Source: an uncultured Bacteroidales bacterium
Lineage (GTDB): Bacteria > Bacteroidota > Bacteroidia > Bacteroidales > Muribaculaceae
DNA: 64,000 nt
NCBI GenBank assembly: GCA_902776435.1
Contig: CACYQB010000003.1
Location: 1 to 64,000, forward strand
Direction: 5' to 3'
Shown: one piece after another, positions 43,778-52,300 of the stretch
Layout: every line of letters starts with the position of its first letter
Position numbering within the stretch: the first letter of the stretch is position 1
The notes under the pieces: generated by a model
The model's database searches: none
What the model saw: the letters and a program-made list of their open reading frames with translations, nothing else
What the model was told of the DNA's origin: nothing
Made by a program: the position numbers and the translations under genes

Positions 43778-45940
43778 ATGAAAAGAAATAGGACGCAGCG
43801 CATTGCTTGGATGCTTGCGGCAATTGCCGTGAGCGTTGGTTTGTTGTGTGGCTGTGGTGGCCGCAAGGAGATGAGCAACCGTGTCATAGTCCAGAATGAC
43901 GACTTCACCCTGACGGGCGACAGCATCATCGAGGATTCCATTTATGCCTGCGTTGTCTCAAATAACCGCATCGAGACAAACATCACGTTAGACCGCCTGG
44001 ACAGTCTGTACAGCCATGTGGACACGGCCCAGGTTCGCTTTGTCAAGGGCAAGACGTGGCGGATGCGTGACAAGCACCCCGTTATGATGCCGGAATACCG
44101 CAGCAATCAGCCGCTGGTCGACGTGCTATACAGAATGTCGGTAGAGCACATTTCCGATGCTGTTGACAAGACTGGTCGTTTTGCTCCCTCGCAGAACAAT
44201 TACAGCCGCCTGTACTGTTCCATCTTCCTGTCTCTAGCGGCGCTCAAGCCTCATCAGTCGATGGCTACCCTGCGGGCTATGGTAGACCGCGACAGCATCA
44301 TCATGCAACGCGAGGGCCAGTGGCCCGTGGTGAGCGACCACATCGGTTGGGCCACTGCCGCGTGGGAAGTCTATAAGACAACTGGTGACCGCAAGTGGCT
44401 CGCCTTCTGCCGTAGGGTTATTGAGAAGACCTTGAAAATCAATCGGGAAGTCTTGCTCGACCATGAGACTGGCCTGATTCACGGTGCGGGATACACCTCG
44501 TCACGGCCACTGGGTGTGCGCCGTATGACCTGGATGGGATATAATGACTTTTTTGCCTGCATGTCATTGGGTAACAACATCTTGACAGCCAACGCATATT
44601 CCATTTTGAGTAATATCTGCGACGAACTGGGTATCGAGAATGAATATGAAAAGGATGCCCAACGGCTCAAGGACGCCATTAACCAGCACTTGTGGAACGA
44701 AGATAAGGGCTTCTACTGCTCATTTCTATACGGCATGGCCTATCCCAAGCAATCCCCGCTCACCGACAATACCTCTCAAGCCATGTGCGTCTTGTGGGGC
44801 ATTGCCGATGACAACCGAGCCGAAAACCTCATAGCCTATACTCCTGTTTCCAACCAGGGCGTCAACGTTTCCTATCCCGCTGCCAATCAGATTGAACCTT
44901 ATTTTGCCAATGCCTCATGGGCAACCACTCAGGCGTTATGGAACCTTGCAGCGGCATGGGTAGGCAATGAGAATGCCTTGAGGCACGGCCTAGGCGCACT
45001 ATACCGTGCTCAAGCCCTGTACCAGTCGCGAGGCATCCACATGCAGAACGTGGGTATTGATGACTTGGGCACCAGCGCTTCAAACGCAGCGATGATTCTG
45101 CGAGTGTTTTTGGGCATGAATTTCACACCTGAAGGCATCGAATTCGCGCCCCTGGTACCAGCCTGCATGCCTGGCAAAAAGACCTTCAAAGGGCTGAATT
45201 ATCAACGTGCAGTCCTGAACATCACGGTCGAGGGAACAGGCAATAACATTGTGTCCATTACCGACAACGGCAATGTGCTGGAAAGCGCCTTCCTGCCGAA
45301 TGCAATTGAGGGGAATCACCATATTGTCATCACCCTTGAGAACGACAACAAATCCTCGCAACGTGTGACCGTTCACCACAACGAGTTTTTCCTGCCCCCT
45401 ACCCCTACGGTCACTTGGACTAGCGACACAGGCCGCATCGAGGGCTTTGTTCCAGGCACTCCTTACCGATTATCGGTTAATGGGCAGCTGAATGCGCTGA
45501 ATGATTCTGTGTTCGTTCTGCCTCATTCCGATGCATTTGCCGAGTACTCGGTCGAGATAGCAGGCAAGTACGGCAATGGCTTCATGTCAAAGCCCCTGCT
45601 CTACTTCGGCTTGACTCCTCAGGTCGCTTTCTTCCCAGAGTCGGAAGACGGCCACACGGCCGTCAAAATGCGTGTTGCCGAGGGCGGAGACTACCTGCTG
45701 GATATCGGTTACCATCCCACAGGAACACTCGATGTGCGCAAGGTGAGTGCCAATGGCCATTCCATGGGCACATTGGTGATGGCGCGCAGCAGGAATACTG
45801 ATGATGAAGAGCTGGCTTACAGCAACATGGTTCTCGTCAAGTTACTCAAGGGTGAAAACCGCATCGAGTTTGACCAGATACGTTTGCCCAAGGCGTTCAC
45901 CACGTGTGAGCCCGTGCATGTGAGGGTGATTAAGTTTTAG
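43778..45940 (+). CDS. Lipoprotein with six-hairpin (alpha/alpha)6 glycosidase-like domain
   Basis: This 720-residue exported protein has a basic N-terminus, a hydrophobic segment and a lipobox-like CGC (LLCGCGG). Residues 80-490 look like an (alpha/alpha)6 barrel glycosidase (GH63/GH15-like): GHIGWATAAWEVYKTTGDRKW-type helices, GLIHGAGYTSSRPLG, DNTSQAMCVLWGIAD, NASWATTQALWNLAAAWVG and GIDDLGTSASNAAMILRVFLGM. The last 230 residues are beta-sandwich. The substrate is unknown. It lies 53 bp upstream of the tricorn-type protease on the same strand and may be co-transcribed with it. Confidence 0.78.
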   Translation: MKRNRTQRIAWMLAAIAVSVGLLCGCGGRKEMSNRVIVQNDDFTLTGDSIIEDSIYACVVSNNRIETNITLDRLDSLYSHVDTAQVRFVKGKTWRMRDKHPVMMPEYRSNQPLVDVLYRMSVEHISDAVDKTGRFAPSQNNYSRLYCSIFLSLAALKPHQSMATLRAMVDRDSIIMQREGQWPVVSDHIGWATAAWEVYKTTGDRKWLAFCRRVIEKTLKINREVLLDHETGLIHGAGYTSSRPLGVRRMTWMGYNDFFACMSLGNNILTANAYSILSNICDELGIENEYEKDAQRLKDAINQHLWNEDKGFYCSFLYGMAYPKQSPLTDNTSQAMCVLWGIADDNRAENLIAYTPVSNQGVNVSYPAANQIEPYFANASWATTQALWNLAAAWVGNENALRHGLGALYRAQALYQSRGIHMQNVGIDDLGTSASNAAMILRVFLGMNFTPEGIEFAPLVPACMPGKKTFKGLNYQRAVLNITVEGTGNNIVSITDNGNVLESAFLPNAIEGNHHIVITLENDNKSSQRVTVHHNEFFLPPTPTVTWTSDTGRIEGFVPGTPYRLSVNGQLNALNDSVFVLPHSDAFAEYSVEIAGKYGNGFMSKPLLYFGLTPQVAFFPESEDGHTAVKMRVAEGGDYLLDIGYHPTGTLDVRKVSANGHSMGTLVMARSRNTDDEELAYSNMVLVKLLKGENRIEFDQIRLPKAFTTCEPVHVRVIKF

Positions 45941-45993
45941 GTCGAACTATCTCTGAAGACAATTCTTTTAACTACAAAAATATAAGTGACTTT

Positions 45994-48900
45994 ATGAAGA
46001 CAAAATTCATCTTGATCGCAGCCATGGCTGCTGCGGCATTGACCAGCCAGGCCGATGAAGGCCGCTTGTTGCGCTTCCCTGGCACCAATGGCCGCGAGGT
46101 GGCATTCAGCTATGCTGGTGACATCTACACCGTGCCCATCACCGGTGGCACAGCCCGCAAACTCACGTCCCACAAGGGTTATGAGGCCTTTGCACGCTTC
46201 TCGCCCGATGGGCAGACTATCGCGTTCACGGGCCAGTATGACGGCAATACCGAAGTCTACGTGATGCCTGCCGTGGGTGGCGAGCCCCGTCGCATCACCT
46301 TCACTGCCAGCAATCCCCGTGACGATTGGGGCGACCGCATGGGTCCCAACAACATCGTCATGACTTGGACCCCTGACGGCAAGGGCGTTATCTACCGCAA
46401 TCGCATTAGCGACAGCTTTGACGGCAAGTTGTGGTGCGCTCCCCTCGACGGGAGCATGTCCAAGCAGTTGCCATTGCCCGAGGGCGGTTTCTGCTCCTAT
46501 AATGCCGACGGTACCAAGATGGCCTATAACCGCGTTTTCCGCGAATTCCGCACGTGGAAATACTACAAGGGCGGTATGGCCGACGACATCTGGATCTATG
46601 ACACCCAGGCCAAGACGGTGACCAACATTACCGACAACATTGCCCAGGACATCGACCCGATGTGGATTGGCGACGAGATTTACTTTATGAGCGACCGCGA
46701 TAACCGCATGAACATCTTTGTCTATAACACCCGCACAGGCACCACCCAGAAAGTGACCGACTTTACCGAATATGACGTGAAGTTTGCCAACTGCGGTGGC
46801 GGCAAGATTGTGTTTGAAAACGGAGGTTATCTCTATGTGCTCGATCCCTCAACCAAGCGCAGCGAGAAAATCACGGTCTATCTCAACAGCGAGAACAACT
46901 TCGCCCGCGAAGAACAGCGCAAGGTGAAGGAGAACCTCACTGGAGGTAGCCTGGCGCCCGATGGCAGCCGCATCGTCATCAGCGCCCGCGGTGAGGTCTT
47001 TGACGTGCCTGCCAAGCATGGCGTGACGCGCAACATCACCCACACCCCCGGTGTACACGAGCGCAACGCCCAGTGGAGCCCCGACGGCAAGAACATCGCC
47101 TATATCAGCGACCAGACTGGTGAGACCGAGCTGTGGATGCGCCCCGTCGACAGCGATAAGGCCATCCAGCTGACCAAAGACAACGACACCTATATCCGCG
47201 ACTTTGAGTGGAGTCCCGACGGCAGCCAGATTGTTTATACTGACCGCAAGAACCGCATTGTGCTGCTGAACGTCAAAGCCATGACCAAACAGACTTTGCT
47301 GACCGACGAGATGGGCGAAATCCCCACTCCCTCCTTCTCGCCCGACGGCAAGTGGTTCACCTATTATCGTCAGGGAACTAACGAGTATGGCGTTGTTTAC
47401 CTCTATAACATTGCCGAGCGCAAGGAGTACCCGGTGACTGACCGCTGGTATGACAGCAACTCGCCTGTCTTCAGCAGTGACGGCAAATACCTGATTTTTG
47501 CTTCGGCACGTGATTTCAACCCCATCTACAGCAACATCGAGTGGAACTTCGCTTATCGTGACATGGAGGGCATCTACCTCGTCATGTTGGCCAAGGACAC
47601 GCCCTCGCCTTTCCTCCCCAAGGACGACCAGGTGAATGCCGGTGGTGACAAGTCCAAGGATGCTGCTAAAGACGCTCCCAAGGACAAGAAGGGCAAGGGA
47701 AAAACCGCTGTTGACACCAATGCCACACGCATCGACATCGACGGCATTGCCGACCGCATCGTCAAGATTCCTATTGGCACAGGCAGTTATGGCAATTTCG
47801 TCTGCAACGGCACTCACCTCTGGTATAGCGGACGCGGTAGCGTTCACGTCTATGACTTTGCCGAGCAGAAGGACGAAGTGATTGCCGACCGTGCTTTCAT
47901 GGTTCCCTCGGCCGATATGAAGACCGCTGCTTTCCTGAAAGGGGAAGACCTGTATATCGCTCCGTTGACACCTCGCAAGGCCGACTTGAGCGAGGCCGTA
48001 AACCTCGATGACATGATTGCCACAGTCAACTATGACCAGGAGTGGAACCAGATCTTCAATGAGGCCTGGCGTGCCTATCGTGACGGCTTCTATCTCGAGA
48101 ATATGCACGGTGTGGATTGGCAGGCCATGCACGACAAGTATGCCGCCCTGCTGCCCTACGTCAAGAACCGTCTGGATTTGACCTACGTCATCGGTGGCAT
48201 GATCAGCGAGTTGGCTGTGGGCCACGCCTACGTTGACGGTGGCGACCACATCAAGGCTGACCAGCACAACATCGGTATGCTTGGTGCCGAATTGGAGCAG
48301 GCAGCTAACGGTTACAAAATCACCAAGATCCTGCGTGGTGCTCCTGACCGTGAGGAACTGCGCTCGCCGCTGCTGGAGCCTGGCATGAACGTCAAGGAGG
48401 GCGACATTATCACCGCTGTGGACGGCGTGAGTGCCGCTGGTGTGGCCAATATCTACACCCTGCTTCGCGACAAGGCCGGTGTGATGACCGAGCTGACCTT
48501 GAACGGTAACCGCAAGGTGGTTGTCAAGCCCATTCAGGACGAGTATCCCCTGTATCACCACGAATGGGTACAGCACAATATCGACTACGTGAGCGAGAAG
48601 ACTGGCGGCCGTGTGGGCTACATCTACATCCCCGACATGGGTCCCGAAGGTCTGCGTGAGTTCTCGCGCTACTTCTTTGCCCAGACCGACAAGGAAGCCC
48701 TCATCGTGGACGATCGCGGCAATGGCGGTGGTAACATCTCGCCGATGGTCATCGAGCGCTTGCTGCGCAAACCTTACCGCATGACCATGTACCGTGGCAG
48801 CAACTACAACGGCACAACGCCCGAGCGCACGGTCGTTGGTCCCAAGGTGCTACTGGTGAACAAGTACAGCGCCAGCGACGGCGACCTCTTCCCCTGGAGT

Positions 48901-49224
48901 TTCAAGGAGAACAAGATCGGTCCCGTGATCGGTACCCGCTCGTGGGGTGGCATCGTGGGCATCAGCGGTTCACTTCCTTATATGGACGGAACTGATATCC
49001 GTGTGCCCTTCTTCACCAACTATGACACCCGCGGCAATTGGATTGTGGAGAACCATGGTGTTGACCCTGACATCCTTATCGACAACGACCCCGTGAAGGA
49101 GTTCAACGGCATTGACCAGCAGCTCGACAAGGCCATCGAGGTTATCCTCGACCTGCTCAAGGACCGCAAGCCCATGCCCAAGACCCCCGCACCGCGCACC
49201 CTCCACGACCTGGGCGTCGATTAG
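45994..49224 (+). CDS. Secreted tricorn-type S41 peptidase
   Basis: This 1076-residue exported protease has a signal peptide (about 1-20). Two beta-propeller regions follow (about 25-650), with repeated SPDG/SPDGK blades of the WD40-like PD40 type. Between the propellers is a Lys/Asp-rich linker (KDAAKDAPKDKKGKGK). Then come a tricorn C1-type helical domain (NQIFNEAWRAYRDGFYLENMHGVDW, with the catalytic His region), a PDZ domain (LLEPGMNVKEGDIITAVDGVSAAGV) and the S41 catalytic domain, with the nucleophile Ser in NKYSASDGDLFPW and a later Glu-containing strand. It should cut peptides in the periplasm. A five-unit TTAGG array starts 3 bases after the stop. Confidence 0.92.
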   Translation: MKTKFILIAAMAAAALTSQADEGRLLRFPGTNGREVAFSYAGDIYTVPITGGTARKLTSHKGYEAFARFSPDGQTIAFTGQYDGNTEVYVMPAVGGEPRRITFTASNPRDDWGDRMGPNNIVMTWTPDGKGVIYRNRISDSFDGKLWCAPLDGSMSKQLPLPEGGFCSYNADGTKMAYNRVFREFRTWKYYKGGMADDIWIYDTQAKTVTNITDNIAQDIDPMWIGDEIYFMSDRDNRMNIFVYNTRTGTTQKVTDFTEYDVKFANCGGGKIVFENGGYLYVLDPSTKRSEKITVYLNSENNFAREEQRKVKENLTGGSLAPDGSRIVISARGEVFDVPAKHGVTRNITHTPGVHERNAQWSPDGKNIAYISDQTGETELWMRPVDSDKAIQLTKDNDTYIRDFEWSPDGSQIVYTDRKNRIVLLNVKAMTKQTLLTDEMGEIPTPSFSPDGKWFTYYRQGTNEYGVVYLYNIAERKEYPVTDRWYDSNSPVFSSDGKYLIFASARDFNPIYSNIEWNFAYRDMEGIYLVMLAKDTPSPFLPKDDQVNAGGDKSKDAAKDAPKDKKGKGKTAVDTNATRIDIDGIADRIVKIPIGTGSYGNFVCNGTHLWYSGRGSVHVYDFAEQKDEVIADRAFMVPSADMKTAAFLKGEDLYIAPLTPRKADLSEAVNLDDMIATVNYDQEWNQIFNEAWRAYRDGFYLENMHGVDWQAMHDKYAALLPYVKNRLDLTYVIGGMISELAVGHAYVDGGDHIKADQHNIGMLGAELEQAANGYKITKILRGAPDREELRSPLLEPGMNVKEGDIITAVDGVSAAGVANIYTLLRDKAGVMTELTLNGNRKVVVKPIQDEYPLYHHEWVQHNIDYVSEKTGGRVGYIYIPDMGPEGLREFSRYFFAQTDKEALIVDDRGNGGGNISPMVIERLLRKPYRMTMYRGSNYNGTTPERTVVGPKVLLVNKYSASDGDLFPWSFKENKIGPVIGTRSWGGIVGISGSLPYMDGTDIRVPFFTNYDTRGNWIVENHGVDPDILIDNDPVKEFNGIDQQLDKAIEVILDLLKDRKPMPKTPAPRTLHDLGVD

Positions 49225-49227
49225 AAT

Positions 49228-49260
49228 TTAGGCTTTAGGTATTAGGCTTTAGGTATTAGG
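49228..49260 (+). repeat. Post-stop heptamer array after the tricorn-type protease gene
   Basis: TTAGGCT, TTAGGTA, TTAGGCT, TTAGGTA, TTAGG: regular 7-base period starting 3 bases after the TAG stop, immediately followed by the hairpin at 49263. Confidence 0.9.
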
Positions 49261-49262
49261 TA

Positions 49263-49300
49263 GCATCCGCACTCCAAATGAATGGAATGCGGATGCTTAT
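49263..49300. terminator. Hairpin terminator between convergent protease and LRR genes
   Basis: GCATCCGCACTCCA (49263-49276) pairs with TGGAATGCGGATGC (49283-49296) with one mismatch and a 6-base loop, followed by TTATT. A third copy of GCGGATGC occurs at 49342-49349, and an 8-bp inverted repeat AATTATTA/TAATAATT lies at 49311-49337. Confidence 0.7.
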
Positions 49301-49341
49301 TAAACTGTGTAATTATTAGCGTAAATTCGTAATAATTGAAT

Positions 49342-49397
49342 GCGGATGCCTCACTAATCTCTAATCACTAATCTCTCATCTGCGAGCAACGCGAGCT
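49342..49397 (-). repeat. Composite post-stop element after the LRR gene
   Basis: On the minus strand, straight after the TAA stop: A-GCTCGC-GTT-GCTCGC-AG (49380-49397), four heptamers ATGAGAG, ATTAGTG, ATTAGAG and ATTAGTG (49352-49379), then AGGCATCCGC. It has the same length and layout as 41766-41820. Confidence 0.85.
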
Positions 49398-52300
49398 TTA
49401 CCAGCTGCCGCTGAGGAGGTAGTCGATCAGGGCGGTTACGTCGTTGATTCTTACATCGTTGTCATGGTTACAGTCGGCAGCATCGACATTGATGCCCGAG
49501 CCGTCGCCACTCAGCAGGTAGTCGATCAAGGCTGTCACGTCGTTGATTCTCACATATCCGTCACCGTTCACGTCGCCAAGCAGGAAGGCCTGCTTCTCAG
49601 TGAAGTAGCCGGGATTGCTGGGACCGCCGTCGATGTGGGCATAGTCTTTGCCGGTGTGGTTTGCATCGTAGGCTGTGCCTTGGCCGCCCACCAGGCTGAT
49701 GCAATTCTGGAACATGTTGTCTGAACTGTTGACAGTCGTCGTGCTCCACGCGTCGCCTACATAGATGGTGCTGAGCATTGTGCAGTTCTGGAACATGTAC
49801 TGCATGCTTCTCACCTTGCCGGTATTGAAGTTGCTCAAGTCGAGGCTTGACAACTGATTGCAGCCAGTAAACATATAGCTCATGTTTGTCACATTGGCCG
49901 TGTTGAGGCTGCTCACGTCAAGGCTGGTCAGAGCCCTGCATCCGGTGAACATGGCATACATGCTTGTCACGTTGTCGGTGTTGAAACCGCTCACGTCGAT
50001 GCTGGTTAACCTGTTACATGAATAGAACATGGCGCCCATGTTGGTCACGTTCTCGGTATCGAAACCGCTCAAATCAATATTACTCAAGCGACTGCAGCCC
50101 TCAAACATGGAAAGCATGCTTGTCACGCTTGAAGTATTGAGGTTTTCTATCCCTGTAAAAGTCGTGAGCTGGTTCATGTAGTAGAACATGTAATTGGTTG
50201 TCGTGAGACGGGCGTCAGCAAACGAGTCATCAAACACCACTTGGGTGACAGCGGTATTGGTCACGTCATCGTACCATCCGGGATGGCTGTTTTCGGCTGG
50301 CATGTCGAAGGTCGTGCCCTCGCGGATGCTGCGCTCGGTGTCGTAGTAGAACGTCAGCGTCGTGTTGTCAGCAGTATATACGGCATAAGCCTCGGGCTCG
50401 GTGGACGCATTGATATCGGTGAAGTAGCCCGGGTTGCTGGGGCCGCCGTCAATGTGAGCATAGGTGGCATCTATGTGGTCGGCATCGAAGGTCGTGCCCA
50501 TGCCACCGACCAGGCTGGTACACTCTCCGAACATATTTCCAGAGTCCATAATAGCCGCAGTGCTCCAATCACTGCTCACAGTGATAGTCCGCAGACTGTT
50601 ACTATAATGGAACATATCAAACATGATGGTCACCTTAGACGTGTTGAAACTGCTCAAGTCAAGGCTTTTCAAGCCTTTGCAACCGAAGAACATCATGCCC
50701 ATATTGGTCACCTGGGACGTGTTAAAACTGCTCACGTCAAGGTTTGTTAGGCTAGTGCAGAAAGCGAACATGCCGGCCATATTGGTCACCTTAGACGTGT
50801 TGAAGTGGCTCAAATCAATGTTTGTCAACTTTGTACAGGCTTCGAACATCCAACGCATGGTGGTCACCGCGCTGGTGTTCAGGTAGCTGATGCCCGTGAT
50901 GGATTCAAGTTTCTCCATTTTATAAAACCAATCGCAGGTGGTTGTCGGGCGTGCATCAGCGAACGAGGGGTCAAAGACCACCTTGGTCACCAAGGCATTG
51001 GTGCCGTCGGTGTCCCAACCGGTATCGTTTTCGTCCTCGTTTAGGTCGTAGGTCGTGCCCTCGCGGGAGCTGCGCTGGTCGTCATAGTAGAACGTCAGCG
51101 TCGTATTTGACGGCGTATAGCAAGCATAGGCCTCGTTACCGACGGAGAAGTAGCCCGGGTTGCTGGGGCCGCCGTCGATGTGAGCGTAGGTGGCATCTAT
51201 GTGGTCGGCATCGAAGGTCGTGCCCATGCCACCGACCAGGCTGGAGCAGCCCCAGAACATATCCGCTGATACTATCAAAGCATCCATGTTCCAGTTGTCG
51301 ACGACATAGATGGTTTCCAGCTGAGAGCAAGAGCTGAACATAGTTATCATGTATTCCACGCTGGCAGTGTTGAAACTGCTCAGGTCAAGGCTAGTCAAGC
51401 TCGAGCAACCTTCGAACATACCACTCATGTTTGTTGCGCTGGCTGTGTTGAAACTGCTCAGGTCAAGGCTCGTTAAGCCGGAGCAACCAGCGAACATAAA
51501 GCTCATGCCTGTTACATTGGCCGTATTGAAACTGCTCACGTCAAGGCTGGTCAAGCCCGAACAGCCATCGAACATATAATCCATTTCTGTTACGTTGGCC
51601 GTGTTGAAACCGCTCACATCAAGGCTGGTTAAGCTCGAGCAGCCATAGAACATCGAGAACATAGTTGTCACCTTCTCAGTGTTAAAGTGACTCATGTCAA
51701 GACTCGTTAAGCCCGAGCACTCATTGAACATATAGCTCATGTTTGTTAAGTTGGCCGCATTGAAACTGCTCAGGTCTATACTCTCTAGTGAGTAGCAATA
51801 AGAGAACATATTACCCATATTTGTCACATTGGCCGTGTTGAAACTGCTCAGGTCTAAGCTATCTATAGACCAGCATGAAGTGAACATATTACCCATGTCG
51901 GTCACTGCAGCCGTGTTGAAATGACTCAAGTCAAGGCTAGTCAAGCTGCTGCAGGACCAGAACATATTGTTCATGTTAGTCACCTCGCTGGTGTTGAGGT
52001 ATTCCATACCAGTGATAGAGATAAGATTCTGCATATCATAGAACCAGGAATAGGTCGTTGTCGGGCGGACAGCAGCGAACGACGGGTCAAACACCACACG
52101 AGTTACTGACGATTCGATCAGCCAATCAGGGTTGTTATTACCCGTGTTCAGGTCGTAGCTCCTCCCCCCGTGGTTGTAGCGCTCGGTATCGTAGTAGAAC
52201 GTCAGTGTCGTGTTAGACGGCGTATAGCAGGCATAGGCCATGAGCTCGGTGGAAGCATTAGCATCGGTAAAGTAACCAGGATTGCTGAGGCCTCCGTCGA

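Noticed and set aside
46849-48576. Long minus-strand open frame of 575 codons
   Set aside because: It lies entirely inside the tricorn-type protease gene on the other strand and gives a low-complexity Val/Gly/His-rich translation with no domain. It is a by-product of codon bias.
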